Shown here piece after piece: positions 18,101 through 28,577 of a DNA stretch of 64,000 nucleotides (position 1 is the first letter of the stretch; the number at the start of each line of letters is the position of its first letter). This DNA is from Phycisphaerales bacterium (GTDB lineage Bacteria > Planctomycetota > Phycisphaerae > UBA1845): NCBI GenBank assembly GCA_020639115.1, contig JACKHG010000016.1:1-64000 (forward strand). Reading direction: 5' to 3'. The translations under genes were made by a program, and so were the position numbers. The notes below the pieces were generated by a model. The model did no database searches. It was not told the DNA's origin and saw nothing but the letters and a program-made list of their open reading frames with translations.

Positions 18101-19498
18101 ATGAAAGACAGCATGCAGTCAACCAGTTACCGGCGATGGGCAGTTCTGGCGGTCGCGCTGGGCGCCGTGACGACGATAGCCCGCGCCGCCGAAGAGCCGT
18201 TTCAGTCGGCTTCGTACGAGCAGGCGCTCGCCACCGCGGTGAAGGAGCACAAGCTCGTTTTCATCGACTTCTACACGACGTGGTGCGGGCCCTGCAAGAT
18301 GCTCGACCGCACGACCTTCAAGGACGAGTGGGTGCGCGGCTGGCTCGCGAACAAGGCCGTGGCGCTCCAGGTCGACGCCGAAAAGGACCTCAAGCTGGCG
18401 GACAAGTTCCAGGTTGAGTTTTATCCAACGCTGGTCTTTCTCGATGGCAAAGGCAAGGTGCTCGAACGCCAGTCGGGCTACGTCACCGCGCAGGAATTCC
18501 GCGCGCTGGCCAAGGATCTCGACAAGGGCGTAACCGCGCTCGACCGGGCGCGCCAGGCGGTCAAGGACAAGCCCGATGATCCGGAGGCCCACTTGGCGCT
18601 CGGGTCGGCCCTGGCCCGCGACGGCAAGAACGACGCGGCGCGCAAGGAGTTCATCTGGTGTCTCGATGAGGGTACGGCAAACAACCCGGATTTTGCCAAG
18701 GACCGCGACGGACGCCTGCTCGAGGAGATGCTCTCCCTGGCCGGCAGCGACGAGAAGACGCTCGATGAACTCATCGAGCGGCGCGATGCAGCCCGGCGCC
18801 GCCTGCTCGACCAGCAACCCAAGCCGGGTGACGCCGCCATCTACGCCACCGTGGCCCAGGTGACGCAGGATCCCGCCGATCTGCTCGCGACCTACGACGC
18901 CGTGGCCTCCAAGGGCACGTCGTCGCCGTCAGCCCGGGCCCTGGCGCTGCCGCTCTTCCCCGTGCTGCTCGAGGCGAAGCGCTACGACCAGATCGTCAAG
19001 ACGCAGGACGTGCCCGCCCGCATCGCGCAGATCCTGAGCGACGGCCGCCAGGCCGCCGATGAACTGCGCAAATCGTCGGACCACGTCGACGACGAAACGA
19101 TGTACATGGTCAAGGCCCGCGCGGTCGCCGCCGCCGCGGAGTACTTCCGGGCCCTGCTGGGCGCTGGAGAGCCGGCGGCTGCGAAGACCGCGGCGCAGCA
19201 CATCCTCGACTTCGACAAGTCGGCGGACACGTATCACGCGCTGGCCTGGGAGGGCTACCTCTCGGGCAAACCGCTGCCGGAGTGCCTGGACTACGCCCAG
19301 TACGCGCTGAAGCACGCGTCCCCCGACGAGCGGGCCAACGTGATCGACACGGTGGCGCGCCTGATGTCCGCGCTCGGACACCAGCAGGAAGGCCTGGCGC
19401 TCTGCCAGAACGAACTCAACGACGCCAAGAACGACCGCCAGCGCTGGATCCTCTCCATGTGCGTGACCGAGCTTCAACCCGGCTCCCAGAGCCAGTAA
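18101..19498 (+). CDS. Exported thioredoxin-domain protein with helical (TPR-like) C-terminus
   Basis: 465 residues. A signal peptide is seen (cleavage near ARAA/EE, residue 30). A thioredoxin fold occupies about 33-145, with the redox motif W61-C-G-P-C65 and the cis-proline at Pro109 (FYPTLVFLDG), so it can do thiol-disulfide exchange outside the cytoplasm, as in the DsbD-gamma/thiol-disulfide reductase group. Residues about 150-465 are alpha-helical with TPR-like periodicity and may dock a partner. Partners are not evident from the neighbours; xseA follows 7 nt after the stop. Confidence 0.85.
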   Translation: MKDSMQSTSYRRWAVLAVALGAVTTIARAAEEPFQSASYEQALATAVKEHKLVFIDFYTTWCGPCKMLDRTTFKDEWVRGWLANKAVALQVDAEKDLKLADKFQVEFYPTLVFLDGKGKVLERQSGYVTAQEFRALAKDLDKGVTALDRARQAVKDKPDDPEAHLALGSALARDGKNDAARKEFIWCLDEGTANNPDFAKDRDGRLLEEMLSLAGSDEKTLDELIERRDAARRRLLDQQPKPGDAAIYATVAQVTQDPADLLATYDAVASKGTSSPSARALALPLFPVLLEAKRYDQIVKTQDVPARIAQILSDGRQAADELRKSSDHVDDETMYMVKARAVAAAAEYFRALLGAGEPAAAKTAAQHILDFDKSADTYHALAWEGYLSGKPLPECLDYAQYALKHASPDERANVIDTVARLMSALGHQQEGLALCQNELNDAKNDRQRWILSMCVTELQPGSQSQ

Positions 19499-19505
19499 CG
19501 AGGCC

Positions 19506-21074
19506 ATGGCCCGCGAACCATTCAACCCCGATCGGGCCGTGGGGGGCGCAGGGACGCCGCCCCCGGCCAAACGCTCGGACCGGCACATCTTCGGCGTTGC
19601 CGAAATCACGCGGACCATCAAGGACGCCATCGAGGCGGCGCTACCCCCGACCGTCCACGTCGCCGGCGAACTGAGCAACTGCAAGTACCACTCCAGCGGA
19701 CACGTCTACTTCACGCTCAAGGACGACGCCTGCGAATTGACGTGCGTGATGTGGCGCTCGGACGCGGCCAAGCTGCCGTTCAAGGCCAGCGACGGCATGG
19801 ACGTGATCGTCACCGGCAGCATCAGCGTCTTCGAACGCACCGGGCGCTACCAGCTCTACGCCCGGCGGATCGAACCGCGCGGCGTGGGGTCGATCGAACT
19901 GGCTTTCCGCCAGTTGTGCGACAAGCTCCGCAAGGAGGGGCTGTTCGAGTCGCGTCACAAGCAGCCCCTGCCGGCTTTCCCCCAGCGCATCGCGGTCATC
20001 ACCAGCGCAACCGGCGCAGCGGTCCGCGATATCCTCGACACGCTCGCGCGGCGCTACCCGTGCGGAACCGTGTACCTCTATCCCGTCACCGTGCAGGGCC
20101 CGGCAGCAGCCCGCTCCGTGGCGTCCGCGATCCAGTCCGTGAACCGTCGCAGCCAGGCCCTGGGCGGCATCGATGTCATGATCGTGGGGCGCGGCGGCGG
20201 GTCAGCCGAGGATCTCGCAGCCTTCAACGACGAGACCCTGGCACGGGCGATCTTCGCCAGCCGCATACCGGTCATCAGCGCGGTCGGGCACGAAACCGAC
20301 ACCACGATCGCGGATCTCGTCGCCGATGTCCGCGCCGCCACCCCGACTGCCGCTGCAGAGCTGGCGACGCCACGGGCCGCTGACGTCCTCGATGAGTTCA
20401 CCTTCCGCGGCACACGCCTGGCCCGGGCCCTGCGCCACCGGCTGGAACTGGCCAACGCCCGCCTCGCGACCGCCACACGCCGCCGCTCGCTCGCGGATCC
20501 CCTCTGGACGGTGCGGGAGCGCCGCGAACAGTGCAGCCAGCTCGCGCGGCGGCTGCAGGCGGCTACGAACGGTTGCCTGCACCGTGCCATGCTGCGCACG
20601 CACGAACTGGCCACGCTGATCCAGAAGCTTCAGCCCCAGCGTTTTCTGGCGGATCAGCAGGGGCGTCTGCTGGCGCTGCAGCATCGTTCGCAGCGGGCCC
20701 TGGCGGCAGTAGCCCAGCGGTCCGAACGTCGGCTGGAAGCCAAGGCAAGCCGTCTGCGGGCAGCGTCACCGCAGGCCGACATCGCGATGCGCCGCGCGCA
20801 CCTCGGTGAACTGCATCGTCGGATGCATCTTGCCATGACCCAGGGGCTGAAACGGCGGCAGGAGCGGATCGACGCGGACGCTGCCCGGCTTTCGGCCCTG
20901 GGGTATCAGGAAACGCTGCGGCGCGGCTTTTCGATCACGCGGCTCGAGCGGTCGGGGAGGGTCATCCACACGGTGGCGGAAGTTCCGGAGGGTGCCCGCC
21001 TGATTACCGAGGTTGCGGACGGACGCGTGCACTCGCGGGTGATCGACAAGGAGCAGGGCGATCTGTTCGATTGA
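19506..21074 (+). CDS. xseA: Exodeoxyribonuclease VII large subunit
   Basis: Catalytic subunit of ExoVII, which degrades single-stranded DNA from both ends. 522 residues, slightly longer than usual (about 400-460). An N-terminal OB-fold covers about 20-125, with a 20-residue unconserved extension before it. The catalytic domain has GRGGGSAEDLAAFNDE and SAVGHETDTTIAD, both family hallmarks. A long helical/coiled-coil C-terminus follows, ending in the RGFSI/GxVhS-type strand. The ATG has GAGG upstream. The small subunit follows 33 nt downstream. Confidence 0.96.
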   Translation: MAREPFNPDRAVGGAGTPPPAKRSDRHIFGVAEITRTIKDAIEAALPPTVHVAGELSNCKYHSSGHVYFTLKDDACELTCVMWRSDAAKLPFKASDGMDVIVTGSISVFERTGRYQLYARRIEPRGVGSIELAFRQLCDKLRKEGLFESRHKQPLPAFPQRIAVITSATGAAVRDILDTLARRYPCGTVYLYPVTVQGPAAARSVASAIQSVNRRSQALGGIDVMIVGRGGGSAEDLAAFNDETLARAIFASRIPVISAVGHETDTTIADLVADVRAATPTAAAELATPRAADVLDEFTFRGTRLARALRHRLELANARLATATRRRSLADPLWTVRERREQCSQLARRLQAATNGCLHRAMLRTHELATLIQKLQPQRFLADQQGRLLALQHRSQRALAAVAQRSERRLEAKASRLRAASPQADIAMRRAHLGELHRRMHLAMTQGLKRRQERIDADAARLSALGYQETLRRGFSITRLERSGRVIHTVAEVPEGARLITEVADGRVHSRVIDKEQGDLFD

Positions 21075-21107
21075 CGCAGGCCGCGTGGCGTGGGAAAAGA
21101 CGCAATT

Positions 21108-21338
21108 ATGAGCAAGAAACCGCCTAGTTTTGAGGAAGCGCTGGCTCGGTTGGAGACCATCGCGGATGACATCGAGCAGGGGCGTATCGGTCTGGAGGAG
21201 TCGATCGAGCGCTACGAGGAGGGGATGAAGTTGATCCAGCGCTGCCGGGCCGTCCTCACGGAGGCGGAACAGCGGATTGTCCGCCTCCAGGCGGACCAGA
21301 CCGTCGATGGCACTCAACCCGCACCGGATGCCCGCTGA
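21108..21338 (+). CDS. xseB: Exodeoxyribonuclease VII small subunit
   Basis: 76 residues from ATG 21108; an in-frame start at 21090 is not needed. The sequence FEEALARLETIADDIEQGR followed by LEESIERYEEGMKLIQRC is the conserved core of XseB, which coats the XseA coiled coil. It sits directly behind xseA as in most bacteria. It is the last gene of the glyA-xseB run. Confidence 0.95.
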   Translation: MSKKPPSFEEALARLETIADDIEQGRIGLEESIERYEEGMKLIQRCRAVLTEAEQRIVRLQADQTVDGTQPAPDAR

Positions 21339-21856
21339 GCGAGCCGGTTCACCCTGAACGGACGTAAACGATCCTCTATGACAGGTCGGCGTGGGGTTTA
21401 GAGTGACGACTTTCTGTCACTTTGCCGCCATTGTGTTAGGTATTTATGGGACCAAGTTCGGTGCCAATAAAGTGGCGCTGGATACAATTTTGCCTATTTA
21501 TCCAAACCGTGTCTCGGATGTCAAGATATGGGCTCTGTAACGCGTTAACGTCCGACATCTTGTGTGATTTTCCGGTTTTTGAAGGTTACAGGCCCGAAAT
21601 CTTCAAGGGCCGAAAACACCGTTGCCGATACTAGGAGTGCGGATGAGGGAGTCCGATAGATTCGCACGCGGGTGCGGACGCGGATGGTTCGGGTTCGAGG
21701 TTGTTAGGGGGTTACCGAGCAGGCTCATTCCGCACCGCCGAGCGCTTGTGCCCGAGTTGAAGCGCACAGATTACTGACTTGGCCCGATATGCGGCGTACA
21801 GTCAGGTGAGGCGGCAACGGATTGCCGACGGCAACTAGTGAAGGACGCGCAGAGTC
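21339..21856. other. 518-bp AT-richer intergenic region before flgM
   Basis: No supported gene. The stretch 21361-21640 is clearly lower in GC than its surroundings. It holds a short inverted repeat AGTGAC / GTCACT (21402-21407 and 21416-21421) and GCCGATAC at 21624-21631, which matches seven of eight bases of the flagellar sigma-28 -10 consensus. The 62-residue ORF at 21446-21634 has no Shine-Dalgarno and no recognisable sequence. Confidence 0.4.
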
Positions 21857-22159
21857 ATGAGTGAGATCAACAACCTCGAGGGTGCACGGCTGGTCTACCC
21901 GTTCGCGGCCACTCCGGGGGTGACGGGCCGCGGCGAAGGGGAGCGCAGCGGTGCGGCGGTTGCGGAGACTGCGGCGGTTGACCGGGTCGAGTTTTCACCT
22001 ACCGCGGTGCAGCTCGCCGAGGCCGCGCCCACGTCGCAGCAGGCCTTGCGCCTGGCCAAGGTGGCGCGGATTCGCGCCGAGATTCAGAACGGCACGTACG
22101 ATGTGAACGGCAAGCTCGAGTCCGTGCTGCATCGCGTGATCGCCGACGTACTCGCCTGA
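21857..22159 (+). CDS. flgM: FlgM-like anti-sigma-28 factor
   Basis: 100 residues. The C-terminal half carries the FlgM pattern: RVEFSPTAVQLAEAA resembles the D-x-V-x-I-S-x-x-A motif, and KVARIRAEIQNGTYDV resembles the sigma-binding K-V-x-x-I-R-x-x-I-x-x-G-x-Y-x-V helix. FlgM holds flagellar sigma factor inactive until it is exported through the completed hook. The N-terminus is unstructured, as in the family. No flagellar gene lies within the window, so this copy is either a distant member of the regulon or controls another sigma factor. GAAGGA lies about 13 nt upstream of the ATG. Confidence 0.75.
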   Translation: MSEINNLEGARLVYPFAATPGVTGRGEGERSGAAVAETAAVDRVEFSPTAVQLAEAAPTSQQALRLAKVARIRAEIQNGTYDVNGKLESVLHRVIADVLA

Positions 22160-22227
22160 CGCCGCGCCCGTTCGGGCGGCGCGATTGAATTTTCCCTCCG
22201 CACATCATCCATTCATACACACGGGGT

Positions 22228-24630
22228 TCACGGTTGTGCTGTCGGCGCCGGTCGGGGCGTCGGGGTCGCTGCGCCGCGCGTAAGCGCATCGCGGTAAAGA
22301 CCGGCGAGCCGCGCCACGAGCGGGTCGGAATCGGTCCGCATGCGCTCGAGCACCGGCAGGAACACCTTGCCCTGCTGGCGGGCGAAGAGTTCGCACGCGC
22401 AGAGGCGCGGCAGGAAGTGGCGATCCGAAAGCAGCGGGGCGAGGTCGCCGACCGCCGCGTCATCGAGGGGCAACAGCGACAGGGCGCACGCCGCCCGGGC
22501 GCGCACCAGCGCGGAGCGATCGCGCAGCGCGACGCGCAGCAGCCGCTTCAGGTTGTCGACGTCCACGTGGGCCATCGGATACGGTTGCGTCTTGCCGGAA
22601 GTCTCCTCCTGACGCTCGAAAATCAGTGCAAGCATGATGTCGATGGCCGCGAGCCGCTCCGGCTCGCTGCCCGTGCGCAACTGCGCCGCCAGGCGGGTCT
22701 GGCCCTCCGGCGACGCGTTGACGGCGCGGCGGATCAGCCGGCGCTCACTCGCCTTGATGCCGGGCAGGCCGCACACGATCCGCGCGTCGTTCGCGACCAC
22801 CGGGTCGGGCGTGAAGGTGAATTCCAGGGCGAGTTCGCGCTGAGGCTGGCGGTAGATCAGCGCCTGCGCCGCGATTGTGTCGAGCGCGACGACGCGCGAC
22901 GAACGCGCCCCGGGCGCGAGCAGGAAACACGTATTGAGGTCGATGGTCAGGTAGCCCGGACGCGCGGTGTCGGGGGCATTCGCCATGCCCACGCTGACGG
23001 CGATATGGTCCGGGGCCATGCGTGCGGAACCGACCGATACCGGGAAATCCGCATTGTTCACCAGGGCAACCTCCGCCCGGATCGGTGCGCTCAGCGGCAC
23101 CGACGGCTGCTGGAGGCGGAATTCGTAGTGGATGAAGTCCGCGGGGTTCGCCGAGAAATTGAGCAGGGCGGGATTGAGTTTTCCAAGCAGCGCCCGGATG
23201 CCGTCAACGTCAGGCGGCTTGGGCATGTCCGCGTGCAATTCCCGCAGGACGGCGCGAATGCCGCGATAGTCACGACCCGCGCGGCGCAGGGCCGCGGCCT
23301 GCTGCAGAACCGCGATCGCCGCGTCGGCCTGCTGCTGCGAGCGCAGCGCCGTGGCCAGCGCCAGCGCCGCGCGCTGGTCGGCGCCGGCGACCGACTTCAG
23401 CAGGGCGATGCCTTCATCCACCTGACCGGTGTCGACGAGGGCGCGACCGAGCAGGGCGCGAATCGCCGGGTTGCTGGGGGCGCTCGCATCCGCGGTCCGC
23501 GCGAACTTCAACGCCCGGTGCGGGTCGTAGGAGACATCCAGATTGAACGCCGCGATCGCGGCGCACACGGCGGCATCGTGCGTTTCGAGCGCGTGTGCCT
23601 CGAGCTCGCGCAGGTGCGCCGCCAGCGTATCCTGCATCTCCGTCGCGGTCTCCGTGCGCTCTGCGTCACGCGCGATCGCGATCAGCGCCATGGCGGCTGC
23701 ACTGTTGGCCGGATCCCGCACCAGCAGATCGCGGCACAGGCCGAGCGCGCCGTCCACGTCGTCCGCGTCGGCCCGGGCTGCGGCCTCCGCCAGCACCAGG
23801 TCCTCCGGGACCGGCCGTTCGGGGTATTCTTGAAGAAAAGCCTGGCGGGCGTGCGCGTACCACGTCAGCGCCGTCTCGGACATGCCGACCGACGCGAGCG
23901 TGTCGGCCAGCTTGCGCCGCGCGCTGATCGAGCCGGGGTTGACCGAGAGCTCCATGACGAGCAGATGCACCCGCGTCCGCGGGTCATCCATGCGGCCCTC
24001 GATTTCGGCGAGCAGCTTCTGCGCGGGAAGGTTGAGCGGCATGAGTTCGACGGCCCGTCGCGCGTCCGCCAGGGCCGCGTCGGCGTCTCCCTGCGCATAG
24101 TGGATTTCCGCTAGCCGGCGATGGATGTCGCTGGCGAACTCGGCGGAGATGTCCGGATCGGTCAAGCGGTCGGTGCACAGCGCCAGGCGCTCCTCGGCGT
24201 TCCGCGCGGCGGCGAAGTCGAGGTCCAGCCGCTGGATGGCTGCGTGCACGTCGTGCGGCGCCGCCCGGCAGTAGTCGGCGAGCGCCGCCCGGGCGGCTTC
24301 GTCGCGCCCGAGCCGGTTGAGCAGGTCGAAACGCCAGAGGTGCGCGTCCGCCAGCCCCGGCGAGATGCGGCCGGCGGCGTCCAGCCAGACCAGCACGTAC
24401 TCCGCGTCCTGCGGCTGGGGCGACGTGACCTGTTGCCCGACCGACAGGGCGTAGTCGACGATCCACTGCGCCGGATCTGCGGGCGGCACAGCCGCGTCCT
24501 TGCGCTGTTCCGCCGCGTCGTCAGCGGGCTTGTCCGCCGCTCGGAGTGGGGCGGTGACCAGACCGAGCGCCAGGACGCATACGCTGAGTTTCCAGCCGGG
24601 TGCGGCACATTGAATGCGCCGTGTGGGCAT
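22228..24630 (-). CDS. Exported TPR/HEAT repeat protein
   Basis: 800 residues from ATG 24630, chosen because it gives a basic N-terminus and signal peptide (cleavage after about residue 30, PLRAA/DK); the upstream in-frame start at 24756 adds 42 residues with no signal character. Residues about 90-480 are TPR helices. About 500-650 contain a beta-rich domain of unknown type. About 660-790 have HEAT-like helical pairs (ALRDRSALVRARAACALSLL). The tail is Pro/Thr-rich. Probably a periplasmic scaffold; no enzyme motif seen. It is convergent with flgM. Confidence 0.85.
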   Translation of the reverse strand: MPTRRIQCAAPGWKLSVCVLALGLVTAPLRAADKPADDAAEQRKDAAVPPADPAQWIVDYALSVGQQVTSPQPQDAEYVLVWLDAAGRISPGLADAHLWRFDLLNRLGRDEAARAALADYCRAAPHDVHAAIQRLDLDFAAARNAEERLALCTDRLTDPDISAEFASDIHRRLAEIHYAQGDADAALADARRAVELMPLNLPAQKLLAEIEGRMDDPRTRVHLLVMELSVNPGSISARRKLADTLASVGMSETALTWYAHARQAFLQEYPERPVPEDLVLAEAAARADADDVDGALGLCRDLLVRDPANSAAAMALIAIARDAERTETATEMQDTLAAHLRELEAHALETHDAAVCAAIAAFNLDVSYDPHRALKFARTADASAPSNPAIRALLGRALVDTGQVDEGIALLKSVAGADQRAALALATALRSQQQADAAIAVLQQAAALRRAGRDYRGIRAVLRELHADMPKPPDVDGIRALLGKLNPALLNFSANPADFIHYEFRLQQPSVPLSAPIRAEVALVNNADFPVSVGSARMAPDHIAVSVGMANAPDTARPGYLTIDLNTCFLLAPGARSSRVVALDTIAAQALIYRQPQRELALEFTFTPDPVVANDARIVCGLPGIKASERRLIRRAVNASPEGQTRLAAQLRTGSEPERLAAIDIMLALIFERQEETSGKTQPYPMAHVDVDNLKRLLRVALRDRSALVRARAACALSLLPLDDAAVGDLAPLLSDRHFLPRLCACELFARQQGKVFLPVLERMRTDSDPLVARLAGLYRDALTRGAATPTPRPAPTAQP

Positions 24631-24921
24631 CGGGCGGTCATATCTGCGTTCTACGGCGCGCTGTTGGGATTTTGCATGCATCAGGTGAATCCAGAGGTAG
24701 CTGCGCGAGCACTGTCGACGGACGTGCCTTGTATCCGCGCAGCCGGTGCGTGGCAAGGGATTCTGGCCGCGCGACGGTTACTGCTGCGCGTCAACTCGTT
24801 GAGACGCGTGGCGTGCGAACGGGCGCGTCGGGGGAACCAATCCAGGCATCGTGCGAGTGCATCGGAAAGCGCCTCCAGCCCAGCCAACACGGCGGCGGAG
24901 GCACCGTCCCGTGCCGTGCAC

Positions 24922-26022
24922 CTATTGCGTGATCCAATCCACGACGGCGTCGATGCCCTCGTTGAGCACGGTGCTGGCGCGGAACACGGGGCGATCGCCC
25001 TCCAGGGCGCTTTTGAGCTGTCCGACCGTCGCGTCGGCGCCGGCGAGATCGCACTTGTTGATCACGAAGGCATCGGCGATTTCCATGATGCCCGCTTTGG
25101 AGAACTGGATCGCGTCACCCGATTCCGGCATGAGCAACAGCAGCGTCCGCTCGACGATGTCGTGGATCGCGGTGTCGGATTGGCCGGCCCCGACCGACTC
25201 GACCAGCACGTAGTCGAAGCCGTAGCCGCTGAAGGCCTGCACGATCTCCGCGCAGCGCGGCCCGAGTCCGCCGTAGACCTTGCCGCTGGACAGCGAGCGG
25301 ATGAAGAAATTCTCTTCCGGCTCGCCCCACATCATCCGCAGGCGGTCGCCGAGCAGCGCCCCGCCGTGAACCGGGCTGGAGGGATCGACCGCGACCACGG
25401 CGACGCGGTGCCCGCGGGCGCAGAGTCCCTTGCCCAGCCGGCCGATGAATGAACTCTTGCCGACGCCGGGAGCGCCGGTGACGCCGATGATACGGGCCTT
25501 GCCGGCTGGCGGCGTCCACGTCCCGTCGAGCTGCCCGCGTGCGATGTGCGTGAGGAGCTGGGCCAGCGCGGTGTCCTGATGGTCGTCGTATCCGCGGATC
25601 GCCTCCGCGGCGGACATGCGCCGCCGCTGCTCCGCCAGCCTCTTCATCGTGGCGATGATTTCGGTGACGGGCGAGCCGGGGTTGAACACGGCTGCACAGC
25701 CCATGTCCAGCAGTTGCTGGTGCTCGTCCTCGGGCACGATCCCGCCGAGCACGACGGGGACGTCCTCGATGCCGAGTTCTTTACGCCAGCGCAGCACCTC
25801 GGGCATGACGGTGAGGTGGGCCGCGGAGAGCAGGCTCACGCCCACGACGTCGATGTCCTCCTGCAGCGCCGCGAGCATCGAACTCTGCGCCGTCTGCCAA
25901 AGCCCGGTGTAGATCACGTCAAACCCGGCGTCCCGAAACGACCGCGCCAGAACCTTCACGCCGCGGTCATGACCGTCGAGGCCGATTTTCGCAAGGAGAA
26001 TGCGGATGGGGAGTTCGCTCAT
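24922..26022 (-). CDS. Fusion of the B12-binding domain of an acyl-CoA mutase with its MeaB-type GTPase chaperone
   Basis: 366 residues from ATG 26022 (in-frame ATG 26031 and GTG 26034 are alternatives). Residues 1-130 are the cobalamin-binding domain of methylmalonyl/isobutyryl-CoA mutases: DGHDRG at 16-21 with His18 as lower cobalt ligand, SLL at 63-65, GG at 93-94. Residues about 150-366 are a MeaB/ArgK-like G domain: Walker A GAPGVGKSS at 183-191, DPSSP at 213-217, ESVGAGQSD at 275-283, NKCD at 322-325. MeaB-type proteins load cobalamin and protect the mutase. This is the order of the first two modules of the IcmF fusion; the third module, the catalytic barrel, is the separate upstream gene at 26137-27729. 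Confidence 0.93.
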   Translation of the reverse strand: MSELPIRILLAKIGLDGHDRGVKVLARSFRDAGFDVIYTGLWQTAQSSMLAALQEDIDVVGVSLLSAAHLTVMPEVLRWRKELGIEDVPVVLGGIVPEDEHQQLLDMGCAAVFNPGSPVTEIIATMKRLAEQRRRMSAAEAIRGYDDHQDTALAQLLTHIARGQLDGTWTPPAGKARIIGVTGAPGVGKSSFIGRLGKGLCARGHRVAVVAVDPSSPVHGGALLGDRLRMMWGEPEENFFIRSLSSGKVYGGLGPRCAEIVQAFSGYGFDYVLVESVGAGQSDTAIHDIVERTLLLLMPESGDAIQFSKAGIMEIADAFVINKCDLAGADATVGQLKSALEGDRPVFRASTVLNEGIDAVVDWITQ

Positions 26023-26042
26023 GCTGTTCATCACCGATCAGC

Positions 26043-26135
<93 letters not shown>

Positions 26136-26136
26136 A

Positions 26137-27729
<1,593 letters not shown>

Positions 27730-27735
27730 GAGTTC

Positions 27736-28491
27736 CTACCCTTCCTTCATCCAGGCGGCTGGCCGCTTCTCCACGAACGCCGCCATGCCCTCTTTCGCTT
27801 CCCGGTGCGCGAAGCAGTCGGCGAACGCGCGCGACTCGTCGCCACCGCGCAGCGCCTGCTTGATCATACGAATCGCGTGCGGGCTGCCGCGACGCAACTC
27901 CGCGATCCGTTCGTCCACCTTCGCGTCAAGACCGGCTGCGTCGTCCGCGACGTCGTCGACCACGCCCAGGCATTGCGCCTCGAGCGCGCTGACCGCGGCT
28001 GCCGTGTGGGTGAGCCGCCGCACGTACTTCGCGCCGCCCAGCGCCCGCACCCGGCTGATGCCGCGCCACCCGGGGATCAGCCCGAGCGAACTCTCCGGCA
28101 GGCCGATCTTCGCGTCCTTGACCGCGATGCGGAAATCGCAAGCCAGCGCCACCTCAAGTCCGCCGCCCAGCGCCGCCCCGTGGATCCGCGCGATCGTCAC
28201 GCACGGCAGATGCTCGATCGCGTCGAACGCCCGGTTGCCCCGTTCGGAAATGGCCAGCGCACCCGCCGCATCGAGCCCGGAGAGCTCCTTGATGTCAGCC
28301 CCCGCGACGAACACCTTGCCCTCCGCCGCCAGCACGAGCACGCGCACGCCGTCGGCGCGCCGGACCTCCTCGGCGACCGCGTGCACGCGGTCCAGCACCG
28401 TGGAGCTTAGAACATTGAGCCCGCCATCAGTAACAAACGTGGCGCGGGCGATGGAACCGTCGATGGCAAGGGTAACGTCGGTAGTGGACAT
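27736..28491 (-). CDS. Enoyl-CoA hydratase/isomerase (crotonase family)
   Basis: 251 residues. The crotonase fold is evident from the oxyanion-hole segments AGADIKEL (63-70) and HGAALGGGLE (104-113). Both catalytic glutamates are present, Glu113 and Glu133, with the 20-residue spacing of rat enoyl-CoA hydratase. Predicted hydration of 2-enoyl-CoA such as crotonyl-CoA to 3-hydroxyacyl-CoA. It lies between the hydroxyacyl-CoA dehydrogenase and mutase genes on the same strand. The ATG is at 28491. Confidence 0.93.
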   Translation of the reverse strand: MSTTDVTLAIDGSIARATFVTDGGLNVLSSTVLDRVHAVAEEVRRADGVRVLVLAAEGKVFVAGADIKELSGLDAAGALAISERGNRAFDAIEHLPCVTIARIHGAALGGGLEVALACDFRIAVKDAKIGLPESSLGLIPGWRGISRVRALGGAKYVRRLTHTAAAVSALEAQCLGVVDDVADDAAGLDAKVDERIAELRRGSPHAIRMIKQALRGGDESRAFADCFAHREAKEGMAAFVEKRPAAWMKEG

Positions 28492-28549
28492 ATGCGTTCA
28501 GACCTTAATCTCGTGTTTTCCCGCCCTAGCGCGGCCCAAATGGCTGACA

Positions 28550-28565
28550 GCTATCAACTGATAGC
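28550..28565. repeat. Short perfect inverted repeat between two operon genes
   Basis: GCTATCA / TGATAGC with a 2-nt centre, in the 86-nt gap between the hydroxyacyl-CoA dehydrogenase and hydratase genes. The surrounding text (TGACAGC TATCAAC TGATAGC) has a loose 7-bp period and may be a degenerate member of the short tandem repeats seen elsewhere in this operon. Confidence 0.5.
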
Positions 28566-28577
28566 CATCGCCGCGCG

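Noticed and set aside
21478..21493. Sigma-54-like promoter (GG-N10-GC with TTGC) upstream of flgM
   Set aside because: Only the dinucleotides and TTGC agree; the CACG part does not, and it lies 364 nt before the gene.
21446..21634. ORF of 62 residues before flgM
   Set aside because: No Shine-Dalgarno or homology by eye; it lies in AT-rich DNA that more likely holds promoters.
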